From: an uncultured Ilumatobacter sp.
Lineage (GTDB): Bacteria; Actinomycetota; Acidimicrobiia; Acidimicrobiales; Ilumatobacteraceae
Assembly (NCBI GenBank): GCA_938091165.1
Contig: CALKNK010000016.1
Span: 186,001 to 250,000 of the forward strand
DNA length: 64,000 nt
Direction: 5' to 3'
Shown: positions 8,380 through 16,455 of the stretch, piece by piece
Numbering within the stretch: the first letter of the stretch is position 1
How the letters are laid out: every line of letters begins with the position of its first letter
Program-made: the position numbers and the translations under genes
The notes under the pieces: generated by a model
What the model saw: the letters and a program-made list of their open reading frames with translations, nothing else
What the model was told of the DNA's origin: nothing
Database searches by the model: none

Positions 8380-8684
8380 GGAGCCGACGAGGCCGTACCA
8401 AACCACTGCGCTTGCTACGACAGCGAGCGAAGCGGCAGAACCCCCCGATTTGCTTGAGGGGTTGACACGTCTGTTACTATCAGTGGTCCCCCATATACCC
8501 CCTTCCAAGTTTGAGTCAGGTCTCCGCTGGAAACCTCTCTGTCACGGCAATCATCGCCCCGGTCACAACATGGACGAGTATCGCTGCTTGCGACGACGTC
8601 CCCCGACCCAACCGACTGCCGTGATGTGCCTTCGGGCACAGCTTGAACCGGAATTCCGCACAAAATTGAATGGTTGTAAGAAAT
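8380..8684. other. Leader region of the sigma-factor gene
   Basis: About 300 bp without a convincing gene. AACCCC (8439-8444) and GGGGTT (8458-8463) can pair around a 13-nt loop. A TACTAT hexamer at 8475-8480 is a possible -10, but no well-spaced -35 is seen. A long regulated leader would suit a stress sigma factor. Confidence 0.35.
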
Positions 8685-9512
8685 ATGAATGATTCCATCG
8701 GTCTCTACCTCAATGACATCGGCAAGGTGGCGTTGCTCACTGCCGAAGACGAGCGTGAGCTCTCTCGCGTAATTGAGACTGGCCGCGAGGCGGCCGAGCA
8801 GCTTGACGCTGGCAAGAAGGGAGCTGCGCTGAAACGCCAGGTGCGCGAAGCAGCCAAAGCGAAGGATCGGTTCATCCGTTCCAACCTGCGCCTCGTCGTC
8901 TCGATCGCCCGGCGCTACCCGCTGCCCCAAGGCATGGACCTCCTGGACCTCATTCAGGAGGGCAACCTGGGCCTCGAACATGCCGTCGACAAATTCGACT
9001 GGCGCCGTGGCTTCAAGTTTTCCACCTACGCCACATTTTGGATCCGCCAGGCCATCGGTCGTGCCCTCGACCAGAAAGCCAGCCTCATCCGCATCCCAGG
9101 CGATCGTTCGGCCAGCCTCCGTGCAGCTCTCCGGCAAGCATCAGGCGACGGCGAGACACTCGACCAGACCAACGCCGAACTGCACCGCCTGACCACTCCG
9201 GTCAGTCTCGACAAGACCGTCGGTGACGATGGTGACGCCACCTTGGGCGACCTTATGGCCAACGGCGACGGAACCCCCGAAGATCATGTAATGACTCTCG
9301 TCGACAGTGAACTGCTCGACGAGCTCCTACACACGCTTGACGCTCGCGCTCGCTTCGCTGTCGAAGCCCGCTTCGGACTCGTCGACGGTGAACGCAAGAG
9401 CTTTCGAGAGGTTGGCGAACAACTCGGCGTCACCGCCGAAGCGGCTCGCCGGCTCGTCAGTCGAGCCGTGGCTGGCCTGCGCGACGATGCCGAGCGCATC
9501 CTTGCTGTCTGA
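8685..9512 (+). CDS. Group 2 (SigB/SigA-like) sigma-70 factor
   Basis: A 275-residue sigma factor with region 1.2 (SIGLYLNDIGKVALLT), region 2 (SNLRLVVSIARRYPLPQGM, then LLDLIQEGNLGL and FKFSTYATFWIRQAI), region 3, and region 4 with a helix-turn-helix (SFREVGEQLGVTAEAARRLV). It directs RNA polymerase to promoters like those of the main sigma factor but lacks the long region 1.1, as alternative group 2 factors do. ATG 8685 is chosen because the protein then starts at region 1.2 as usual; ATG 8670 is in frame with no better site. A strong terminator follows. Confidence 0.9.
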   Translation: MNDSIGLYLNDIGKVALLTAEDERELSRVIETGREAAEQLDAGKKGAALKRQVREAAKAKDRFIRSNLRLVVSIARRYPLPQGMDLLDLIQEGNLGLEHAVDKFDWRRGFKFSTYATFWIRQAIGRALDQKASLIRIPGDRSASLRAALRQASGDGETLDQTNAELHRLTTPVSLDKTVGDDGDATLGDLMANGDGTPEDHVMTLVDSELLDELLHTLDARARFAVEARFGLVDGERKSFREVGEQLGVTAEAARRLVSRAVAGLRDDAERILAV

Positions 9513-9546
9513 AGATCCTGATTTGAACATCGCAAACTGAACAGCT

Positions 9547-9588
9547 GACTGAAGCGGTCGAAGAAATTCGACCGCTTCAGTCGTTTTC
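9547..9588 (+). terminator. Rho-independent terminator of the sigma-factor gene
   Basis: GACTGAAGCGGTCGAA and its exact complement form a 16-bp stem around a GAAA tetraloop (9547-9582), followed by GTTTTC. It lies 35 bp after the sigma-factor stop. Confidence 0.93.
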
Positions 9589-9660
9589 GCACGGAACTCT
9601 GGTTCGAATGACACCGCAAACCGCCTGCGTCTGCCGTGAGGAGGTCGGTAGCCTGGGCAT

Positions 9661-11016
9661 ATGGAATCTCGGGGAATGTGGACACCATCGTCGTGGCAAG
9701 AGCATGCCATCAAACAGCAGCCAGCATGGCCTGACCCAGCGGCGCTCAAAGCCTCGCTAAAGCAGATCTCCACGCTCCCACCGCTCGTATTCGCCGGCGA
9801 AGCACGCTCGCTACAGACCGAGCTCGGCCGCGTGGCGTCGGGCAACGCATTCTTACTCCAAGCCGGCGACTGCGCAGAAAGCTTTGAAGACTTTTCGGCC
9901 GACAACATCCGCGAAAAGTTGCGCGTCATCCTCCAGATGGCAATCATCCTCACCTACTCAGTCGGTGTACCCATCGTGAAGGTCGGTCGCATGGCCGGAC
10001 AGTTCGCCAAACCACGATCATCCGATTTCGAGACTGTCAACGGCATCGAAATACCATCTTTCCGAGGTCACATCGTCAACGATGCCATCGCTTCCGACGC
10101 TGCCCGCATCCCCAACCCAGAACGGCTCGAACAGGCTTACCACCAGTCAGCATCGACGCTGAACCTTCTGCGTGCCTTCACCAAGGGCGGATTTGCCGAC
10201 CTGAGTCATGTGCACTCCTGGACTCAGGAGTTCGTCGCATCGAGCCCTGAGGGGCAACGCTACGAAAAGCTAGCTGCTGAAATCGACCGTGCTCTGTCGT
10301 TCATGCGGGCCTGCGGCATCGAGACCGAAGCCAACTCCAACCTCAGCGAGGTCGATGTGTACACCTCACACGAGGCCCTCATCATCGGCTACGAAGAAGC
10401 TCTGACGCGACGCGATTCAATCACAGGTGACTGGTACGACTGCTCAGCTCACATGCTGTGGATCGGCGAGCGGACACGTGAACTCGACGGTGCACACATC
10501 GAATTCCTTCGCGGCGTCGGCAACCCCATTGGCTGCAAGGTTGGCCCCACGATGTCCGCCGAAGAACTTCTCGAACTCTGCGCCATTCTCAACCCGTCGC
10601 GCATCCCCGGGCGGCTCACTCTGATTACTCGCATGGGTGCCGACAAGATCGAAGAAGGCCTGCGCCCATTGCTTCGTGCTGTGGCCGACGCCGGGCATCC
10701 CGTCGTGTGGGCATGCGACCCGATGCACGGCAACACCTTCACCGCACCCAGCGGTCGCAAGACTCGTCACTTCGACGACATCGTTCGCGAAATAAGCGGC
10801 TTTGTGAGGGCACATCGCGCCGAGGGCACGTGGCCCGGCGGCATCCACGTTGAACTGACTGGAGAGAACGTCACCGAATGTCTGGGTGGCGGCGATGAAC
10901 TACTTGATTCCGACCTCGACAGCCGGTACGAGACCGTGTGCGATCCACGACTCAATGCCCGGCAAGGTGTCGACCTGGCGTTCCGGGTCGCCGAACTGAT
11001 CCAAGACTTCACCTGA
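9661..11016 (+). CDS. aroG: Class II 3-deoxy-7-phosphoheptulonate (DAHP) synthase
   Basis: This enzyme condenses phosphoenolpyruvate and erythrose 4-phosphate in the first step of the shikimate pathway. The 451-residue length and motifs (FLLQAGDCAESF, VGRMAGQFAKPRS, GDWYDCSAHMLWIGERTREL, CDPMHGNTF, HVELTGENVTEC) are those of the class II, plant/actinobacterial type, with the metal-binding Cys and His present. ATG 9661 follows a TAGCCT -10 (9649-9654) by 6 nt, suggesting a leaderless mRNA. In Mycobacterium this enzyme is allosterically inhibited and partners a chorismate mutase; a small one is encoded at 36 kb. Confidence 0.96.
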   Translation: MESRGMWTPSSWQEHAIKQQPAWPDPAALKASLKQISTLPPLVFAGEARSLQTELGRVASGNAFLLQAGDCAESFEDFSADNIREKLRVILQMAIILTYSVGVPIVKVGRMAGQFAKPRSSDFETVNGIEIPSFRGHIVNDAIASDAARIPNPERLEQAYHQSASTLNLLRAFTKGGFADLSHVHSWTQEFVASSPEGQRYEKLAAEIDRALSFMRACGIETEANSNLSEVDVYTSHEALIIGYEEALTRRDSITGDWYDCSAHMLWIGERTRELDGAHIEFLRGVGNPIGCKVGPTMSAEELLELCAILNPSRIPGRLTLITRMGADKIEEGLRPLLRAVADAGHPVVWACDPMHGNTFTAPSGRKTRHFDDIVREISGFVRAHRAEGTWPGGIHVELTGENVTECLGGGDELLDSDLDSRYETVCDPRLNARQGVDLAFRVAELIQDFT

Positions 11017-11020
11017 GTCA

Positions 11021-11890
11021 GTGACAGCCGGCTCGATGACCGCTCTCGACCTTTGTGCCGACTGGCCAGTCGACAACGTCTCAGCCACGGTCATCCAACA
11101 CAACTCTGGGTTGTCAACCATTGCGTCCACACACGGAGACACAGCCCGGACATTCCGTCTCGCATCGTTAGCCAAGCCAATAACGTCCTGGGCCGTGCTC
11201 GTCGCCGTTGAAGAAGGCATTGTCGATCTCGATGCAGAGTTGCCCGAACATTTTGCCGGACAGCGCTCATGCACATTACGCCACCTTCTCAGTCATGCTG
11301 GCGGCTATCCGTTCAACGGACAAACACCAATCGCTCTACCTGAACGCACTCGGTCCTACTCCAACGGCGGCATCGAACTCGCAGCGGCTCTCGTCGAGCA
11401 AACCAGCGAAATGGCGTTCGCCGACTACCTCCGTCTTGCGGTGTTCGAACCGCTGGGAATGCAGAACAGCATATTGCGCGGATCCCCGTCGCAAGGCGTC
11501 TGGAGCTCCGTCGACAACGTTGCCGGATTTCTATCCGAGGTGCGCAATCCCACCCTAGTGAGCGCGGCCACTGCGGCCGAGGCCGTCCGAGTTCAGTATC
11601 CAACGCTGGCAGGTATGGTTCCAGGGGTGGGTCGCTATGCGCAGTGCCCCTGGGGCTTGGGGTTTGAGATTCGCGGCGCGAAGTCGCCGCACTGGACCGG
11701 TACCCGCAATTCTCCGCGGACCTACGGCCACTTCGGCGGGTCAGGCACACTGATGTGGACTGATCCCGAGACCGACATGTCACTCGTCGTGCTCACCGAT
11801 CGACCGTTTGACGAGTGGAGCACCACAGCGCTTGATCGTTGGCCCCGACTCGCTGACTGCGTTCTTGAGGAGTTCCAGGGGCAACCATGA
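11021..11890 (+). CDS. Serine hydrolase, beta-lactamase class C fold
   Basis: The 289-residue protein carries the three motifs of the class C beta-lactamase / DD-peptidase fold: SLAK (catalytic Ser and Lys, in FRLASLAKPITSW), YSN (RSYSNGGIE), and a HxG-type motif (YGHFGGSG). No signal peptide is visible, so a cytosolic esterase or amidase is more likely than antibiotic resistance. GTG 11021 lies 4 nt after the DAHP synthase stop; ATG 11036 is an alternative. It overlaps the next gene by 4 nt (ATGA), so the three genes from 9661 are probably co-transcribed. Substrate unknown. Confidence 0.83.
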   Translation: MTAGSMTALDLCADWPVDNVSATVIQHNSGLSTIASTHGDTARTFRLASLAKPITSWAVLVAVEEGIVDLDAELPEHFAGQRSCTLRHLLSHAGGYPFNGQTPIALPERTRSYSNGGIELAAALVEQTSEMAFADYLRLAVFEPLGMQNSILRGSPSQGVWSSVDNVAGFLSEVRNPTLVSAATAAEAVRVQYPTLAGMVPGVGRYAQCPWGLGFEIRGAKSPHWTGTRNSPRTYGHFGGSGTLMWTDPETDMSLVVLTDRPFDEWSTTALDRWPRLADCVLEEFQGQP

Positions 11891-12330
11891 CCGTGTTTCG
11901 CCGCGGAGATCGAATTCGGTACGCCACGACGGGCGACGACGGATTTCCGGTGGTGCGTTACGGCTTCGTCGGAGGGGCCGTAAGGGAAGCCGGCCCAGTG
12001 GTAGTTATGCTTGATGGCGAACTGACCGGCAACGCTGTCGACGTCGACACATTGGAACCCGTCCACATCCGCAACGTCACGCTCACCCTCGAGGGCGCCG
12101 ACTTGCTCGATGACCCGGCGCTACGTCAGGCACTTGTCAACATGTGGGCAGCGGAAGCCGAAGCAGCAGGGTTACAGATCGCAGCGATGCAACACATCGG
12201 CACAGGCGTACACGATGCAAGCGAAGGGTGGACCATCGCCGAGCTCAGCAGCGCTGGCGAACGCTACACGCTGCGAGCGGCAAGATGCCCGAACACCGAC
12301 GATGCTGTCTTGGTGCACGCGCATCAGTAA
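11887..12330 (+). CDS. Conserved-looking protein of unknown function
   Basis: I do not recognise this 147-residue acidic protein. It begins with a small beta-rich region (FRRGDRIRYATTG, then VVVMLDGE) that could be an SH3-like barrel. A helical stretch follows at about residues 80-105. No membrane helix or signal peptide is seen. Its ATG overlaps the stop of the serine hydrolase gene (ATGA), so translation is likely coupled. Overlap and codon use support a real gene, but nothing indicates a function. Confidence 0.7.
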   Translation: MTVFRRGDRIRYATTGDDGFPVVRYGFVGGAVREAGPVVVMLDGELTGNAVDVDTLEPVHIRNVTLTLEGADLLDDPALRQALVNMWAAEAEAAGLQIAAMQHIGTGVHDASEGWTIAELSSAGERYTLRAARCPNTDDAVLVHAHQ

Positions 12331-12348
12331 CTCGACCGTTTACGTGTG

Positions 12349-12855
12349 TCAGTCATGCACGACAATGTTGCCACCGCTGCGACTCACGAATGCAAGAGCG
12401 GCTCCCGCCAAGTCCGCTATTTCAGTGACCCGGCCTGAACCGCTTACAGTGGCAGCGACCGAAACGCTCACATTTGTTCCTGCAAGGAGCGGAGTGGAGT
12501 CAATGTTCGGGCAAATGCGCTCGCCTAAAGTTTTGCATCTGAAAGCACAGCAGCGCGAAGCAACACGCAGAAGCTCCCGTGCCGATGACGGTAGATGACG
12601 TCGGTTCGACGCACGGTCGCCATCACGACACACCCCACTCGCTCGAGCACCTGATCGGCCGACACCGCCCTGCGGCGGCTGCCGTAGCGCTCGAAGCTGT
12701 CAATATCAATTTCCAGCAAGACCCGTCGGCAACCCGCACGAATGTGCCGCCGCAGCCAAATCCATGCCCAGTTGGCGCCGATTCAAAGCACCCGTCACGC
12801 GATCAACGCCAACGTTTTCGTCAGATTTGGTAGAGCGTCCAAAACTGATGGCCAT
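12349..12855 (-). pseudogene. Broken GGDEF-domain (diguanylate cyclase-like) gene
   Basis: Three reading frames of the reverse strand together give one GGDEF domain. The first, from about 12855, contains DRVTGALNRRQLGMDLA, the start of the domain. The second, from about 12719, reads LLEIDIDSFERYG, then VLERVGCVV and RRTDVIYR. The third, from about 12530, reads LGERICPNIDS and ends ADLAGAALAFVSRSGGN. Frame changes lie near 12720 and in an A-run near 12532. The active-site GG(D/E)EF motif has become RHGSF (about 12570-12584), so cyclase activity would be lost anyway. Family resemblance is by eye; the frames and breaks are seen directly. Confidence 0.78.
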
Positions 12856-12915
12856 GCCATCTCATCGACAGAATGCCCGCCACGTTGAGTATTATTTCTG
12901 AGCCGTTTGCTCAAC

Positions 12916-13641
12916 TCAGCGGGTGTCGACCACGCGAAACGCTTCGGCACTCGTGTTCTCCGGACGGCCTCGTTCCGCAGCAATGCTCATCCACCAAGCC
13001 CGCACTCGCTCCTCCATGGCGTCAGGGTCGCGATGCTGGCTTTCGTGGCAGCGCAGCGCCCGGATTTTCCGATCAAGCTGAGAGGTGATGTCGACAAAAT
13101 CATGAGCGCCAGCGCCGAGCATCACCCAGACTTCGTCCACGGCCCAATCGTCAAGTTCTGCGCACAGCTGACCTGCAAAAGCGAACGGGTTTCGAGCATC
13201 AGGATAGATCGCGCACATCGTCGCCTCACCGGTAGCGAGGTGGTCCGGGTGCGAGCCGTACGTCGAATCAAGGTTCCGGACCGGGTTCTGAGTGATAACC
13301 ACCTGCGGGCGAACCTCTCGAATCACCGCGCTGATGTCATGGCGCAACTGCATATCGGCCACAACCTCACCATCCATGTGACCAAGGAATATCAGGCGAC
13401 TGACTCCAACCTCAGCAGCAGCCTTGGTCTGCTCCTCACGCCGGATCGCTGCCATCCCGGCACGCGGAATCGAGCGGTCGAACCCGCCCGCCTGTCCGTC
13501 GGTGACAAGGCAATAGACGACCTCAATTCCCGCGTCGGTCATGTTGGCGACGGTGCCCGCAGCACCAAAGTCAACGTCATCGGGATGTGCGGTGACCACT
13601 AGAACCCGTTCGATCTCGGAAAAATCCATCATCTGACCCAT
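12916..13641 (-). CDS. PIG-L family N-acetylhexosamine-type deacetylase
   Basis: The 241-residue protein has the PIG-L/LmbE signature TAHPDDVDFGAAGT, where AHPDD supplies zinc and catalytic residues, and SHPDHLATG further on, which supplies the third zinc ligand. Relatives remove acetyl groups from N-acetylglucosamine conjugates such as the precursor of mycothiol. ATG 13641 is chosen because AGGA lies 7 nt upstream and longer versions would run into the divergent P450 gene. The true substrate is unknown; mycothiol-type conjugate amidase (Mca) or a sugar deacetylase are options. Confidence 0.87.
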   Translation of the reverse strand: MGQMMDFSEIERVLVVTAHPDDVDFGAAGTVANMTDAGIEVVYCLVTDGQAGGFDRSIPRAGMAAIRREEQTKAAAEVGVSRLIFLGHMDGEVVADMQLRHDISAVIREVRPQVVITQNPVRNLDSTYGSHPDHLATGEATMCAIYPDARNPFAFAGQLCAELDDWAVDEVWVMLGAGAHDFVDITSQLDRKIRALRCHESQHRDPDAMEERVRAWWMSIAAERGRPENTSAEAFRVVDTR

Positions 13642-13699
13642 TGAATCATCCTGAGGTCCGACATGACCCTGACACCTCCACATCTCTACAGTAATGGGG

Positions 13700-14962
13700 A
13701 TGACATTCCGTGCGGCCGACATCTCGCTCAACCAGATTGATCTCTCTGATATGGAGTTCTGGGCAGGATCCCGAGACATCCGCGAGGCAACATTCCAGGT
13801 ACTCCGCGACACCCCAGACCTGCAGCACTTCGAAGAACGTGTTATCGACGACAGCCCGTTCCCACCCGGGGCTGGCTACTTCGCACTCACCCGCCACGAG
13901 GACATTTGGACGGTTAGTCGAAACGCCACGACCTTCTGTTCAGGCCAGGGTTCGAACATCGGAGACCTTCCACCCGACATGAACGAATTCTTTGGGTCAA
14001 TGATCAACATGGACGACCCGAAGCACTTCCGTTTGCGCGCAATCGTGTCCAAAGGATTCACGCCAAAAGAAGTGACCCGAGTCGAGGGTCTTGTTGTTGA
14101 AAAGGCCAAGGCCATCGTCGATCGCATTCAAGAACAGTTCCCTGACAAGCAGTGCGACTTCGTTGAGCACATCGCGGCGGCGCTCCCCCTTGAGGTCATC
14201 TGCGACATGATGGGCATTCCAGCCGAGGACTACTCAAAAATCTTCGCCTGGACCAACACCATTCTCGGCGTTGGTGACCCCGACTTCGTTACCTCCTACG
14301 ACGACCTGATGACCCACTCACTTGAGATGTTCACGTATGCCCAGACACTCGGCGAGGATCGGCGCGCTCACCCCCAAGACGACATCACCTCGGTCATGAT
14401 GACTGCGGAAGTCGACGGCGACCAACTCAGCCCACAAGAGTTCGGATCGTTCTTCATTCTCCTCGTCGTCGCCGGCAACGAAACCACCCGAAATGCGATT
14501 AGTCACGGGATGAAGGCGCTAACCGACAATCCGGAACAACGGGAGATCCTGTACGACGAGTACGAGGCCCACGCCAAGACTGCCGTCGAGGAAATGGTTC
14601 GGTACGCCTCTCCGGTGATTCACTTTCGGCGCACCGCCACCGAGGACACTGAGATCAATGGTTTCCCCATCAAGGCTGGCGAAAAAGTCGTGATGTTCTA
14701 CAACTCCGGCAATCGTGACGATCGGGTTTTCTATGACCCCCATTCATTCGACGTTCGGAGGTCCACGCAACCGACACAGGTCGGCTTTGGCGCTGGCGGC
14801 CCTCATTTTTGCCTCGGCGCCAACTTGGCACGGCGCGAAATGATCGTAATGTTCGACGAGATACGCCGCCGGCTGCCAACACTACGAATTACCGATAAAC
14901 CGGACTACTTGCAGAGCAACTTCATCAACGGCATCAAGCGGCTCAACTGTGCCTGGAGTTGA
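13700..14962 (+). CDS. Cytochrome P450 (CYP124/125/142-like)
   Basis: A 420-residue soluble P450 monooxygenase. Landmarks are the I-helix oxygen-activation motif VVAGNETTRN, the K-helix ExxR in EEMVR, and the haem loop FGAGGPHFCLGANLARRE with the axial Cys. The FCLGANLAR form and the NMDDPKH segment resemble mycobacterial sterol or methyl-branched-lipid hydroxylases (inference). ATG 13700 is chosen because TACAGT (13687-13692) lies 7 nt before it; ATG 13694 is two codons earlier. No ferredoxin gene is adjacent. It is divergent from the PIG-L gene across about 58 bp. Confidence 0.93.
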   Translation: MTFRAADISLNQIDLSDMEFWAGSRDIREATFQVLRDTPDLQHFEERVIDDSPFPPGAGYFALTRHEDIWTVSRNATTFCSGQGSNIGDLPPDMNEFFGSMINMDDPKHFRLRAIVSKGFTPKEVTRVEGLVVEKAKAIVDRIQEQFPDKQCDFVEHIAAALPLEVICDMMGIPAEDYSKIFAWTNTILGVGDPDFVTSYDDLMTHSLEMFTYAQTLGEDRRAHPQDDITSVMMTAEVDGDQLSPQEFGSFFILLVVAGNETTRNAISHGMKALTDNPEQREILYDEYEAHAKTAVEEMVRYASPVIHFRRTATEDTEINGFPIKAGEKVVMFYNSGNRDDRVFYDPHSFDVRRSTQPTQVGFGAGGPHFCLGANLARREMIVMFDEIRRRLPTLRITDKPDYLQSNFINGIKRLNCAWS

Positions 14963-15443
14963 ACCCCACCGCGAGGGCCGAGCGACACTCGTTCAGCAAC
15001 TGACGATCATCGGCTGGCTGTTTCTCGGTGGCGAATTTGGCTTCGTGTTATTTCAGATGGAACGAGTACGCACCGTCGACGGCACTCGGTTCGCCACCGC
15101 GTGGGGCCAGCGAATCGAGGTACTCAGCTTCCTTATGCTCCCGCCTAATCTCGTTACCCTCGTTCCTGCCGCTGCCGTCGCCGCCGTGACCGTCTTCCTG
15201 GCGGGATCCCAACGTTCGTCGTGGCTAGACGTTCTACTACGAGTCACCGCAGGCATCGCCCTCACCTTGATTGGCGTCGGTATCGCAGCCGTCGTCGAAG
15301 TAGCCACGCGCGATGGCGACATCGATTTCGACTCAATCTTTTTGCGTCTGGGCGGCATATCGATCGCTGTGGGTATCGCCTGGATGTGCCGAATTGCCGA
15401 CATCGGCTTCGGCTCAGAAGGCTGTGACGATCACGACGCTTGA
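14949..15443 (+). CDS. Small multi-pass membrane protein, unknown function
   Basis: The 164-residue protein has four hydrophobic segments, at about residues 19-37, 58-80, 90-112 and 130-148, with short polar loops. I do not recognise the family. GTG 14949 lies inside the end of the P450 gene, so translation is probably coupled and the protein may belong with the P450, for example in membrane lipid turnover (inference). It ends just before the convergent thymidine kinase gene. Confidence 0.65.
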   Translation: MPGVEPHREGRATLVQQLTIIGWLFLGGEFGFVLFQMERVRTVDGTRFATAWGQRIEVLSFLMLPPNLVTLVPAAAVAAVTVFLAGSQRSSWLDVLLRVTAGIALTLIGVGIAAVVEVATRDGDIDFDSIFLRLGGISIAVGIAWMCRIADIGFGSEGCDDHDA

Positions 15444-15452
15444 GTGCACCGG

Positions 15453-16055
15453 TCAGTCCCCAAGCTCGCCCGTCCGAAAGTGGTTTCTGCACAGCAGTTC
15501 GTACCGCACCGAGTCGCCGAACAGCGGCTGCGCATCAGAGTCGTCGGTATCACCAACCACCACGGTGTCACCTTCGTACACAATGACGCCGTTTACGACG
15601 CGCGAGTTATGCGTTGCTCGCGCCCCGCACCAACAACGCGCCTCAACTTGGAGCGGGCTGTGCTCATCAGCTAGCTCGAGCATCCTCTTCGAGCCTTCGA
15701 AGAGGATGCCCCGGAAGTCCGTAAGGAGTCCAAAGGCATACACGTCGACCTCGAGGTCATCGACAACACGGGCTAACTGTTCGCACTGATCTTCACTGTA
15801 AAACTGTGCTTCGTCGCAGATCAAGTAGTGGATCGGCCAATTGTCAACAGCAAGCGCGTAAAGATCGAGATCGGGAGCGACGTCAATGGCGGGCGCAGCG
15901 ACGCCGAGCCGACTTGTGACTTGATTGCCTTCGCGATCCAATGTGGTGAGCAACAGGCCGTAGAGCTGCCGATTGGAAAGGTTGTGGTGGATCTGCAGAG
16001 CCACGGTGCTCTTGCCCGAGCCCATAGTGCCGAAACTAAACCGTAACGTCGCCAT
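15453..16055 (-). CDS. tdk: Thymidine kinase (type II)
   Basis: The enzyme phosphorylates thymidine with ATP in pyrimidine salvage. The 200-residue protein has the P-loop GTMGSGKST, the DEAQF motif with the catalytic Glu, a FxGLLTDFRG segment, Cys and His residues for the structural zinc (CWCG near 142 and CRNHF near the end), and the substrate lasso YEGDTVVVGD. Its ATG overlaps the stop of the tiny lipoprotein gene upstream (TGATG), so the two are very likely co-translated. Confidence 0.95.
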   Translation of the reverse strand: MATLRFSFGTMGSGKSTVALQIHHNLSNRQLYGLLLTTLDREGNQVTSRLGVAAPAIDVAPDLDLYALAVDNWPIHYLICDEAQFYSEDQCEQLARVVDDLEVDVYAFGLLTDFRGILFEGSKRMLELADEHSPLQVEARCWCGARATHNSRVVNGVIVYEGDTVVVGDTDDSDAQPLFGDSVRYELLCRNHFRTGELGD

Positions 16056-16225
16056 CAGCCGTCGCCTTGACCATTGCTTGCGCCGCCGCTGTCGGGATCG
16101 ACGCGAGCCGGGCCGTTGATCCCCCCGACGGGTGTCGGGTCGTTGCCGTCATCGTTGCTGCTACACGCGACCATGACGCCAACAGCCAACACTCCAGCGG
16201 CAAGTCGTATGCGTACATTCTTCAT
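16055..16225 (-). CDS. 56-residue putative lipoprotein
   Basis: The encoded peptide starts MKNVRIRLAAGVLAVGV and continues MVACSSNDDGNDPTP. It has a basic N-terminus, a short hydrophobic core and a lipobox-like VMVAC with Cys at residue 21, then 35 polar residues rich in Asp, Gly and Pro. This is the layout of a small exported lipoprotein. Support for expression: TAGTGT (16233-16238) lies 7 nt before the ATG, and the stop overlaps the tdk start. Methionine at lipobox -3 is unusual. The function is unknown. It is too short for most gene callers. Confidence 0.7.
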   Translation of the reverse strand: MKNVRIRLAAGVLAVGVMVACSSNDDGNDPTPVGGINGPARVDPDSGGASNGQGDG

Positions 16226-16455
16226 GACTCCGACACTACGACGCGCGGCCCATCATGCCTTGCCACCGATGCCCGAGTCACAACGACCGCTAGTCCTCTT
16301 TGACAGCAGCAACCCAGGAACCTCCCGGCGGGTACCCCCTCTCCGAGGCGCCACCGGCTACCGTTTAGCATCATCAGTCCCGGCAACGGTGCTGGGGCGC
16401 TGAGGGCGGACGTTGGGGGCAACGGTTCGCCCAATACATCCTTGGGGGAAGACAT

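Noticed and set aside
8439..8463. AACCCC/GGGGTT hairpin as a riboswitch or terminator
   Set aside because: Only a 6-bp stem with a 13-nt loop and no other conserved RNA structure; kept only as a note on the leader.
11021..11890. Antibiotic-resistance beta-lactamase
   Set aside because: No signal peptide is visible and the gene is coupled to metabolic genes; the fold is shared by many esterases and amidases.
12795..12983. Reverse-strand 62-codon frame as a separate gene
   Set aside because: It overlaps the end of the PIG-L gene and the GGDEF pseudogene in other frames; it has no motif of its own.
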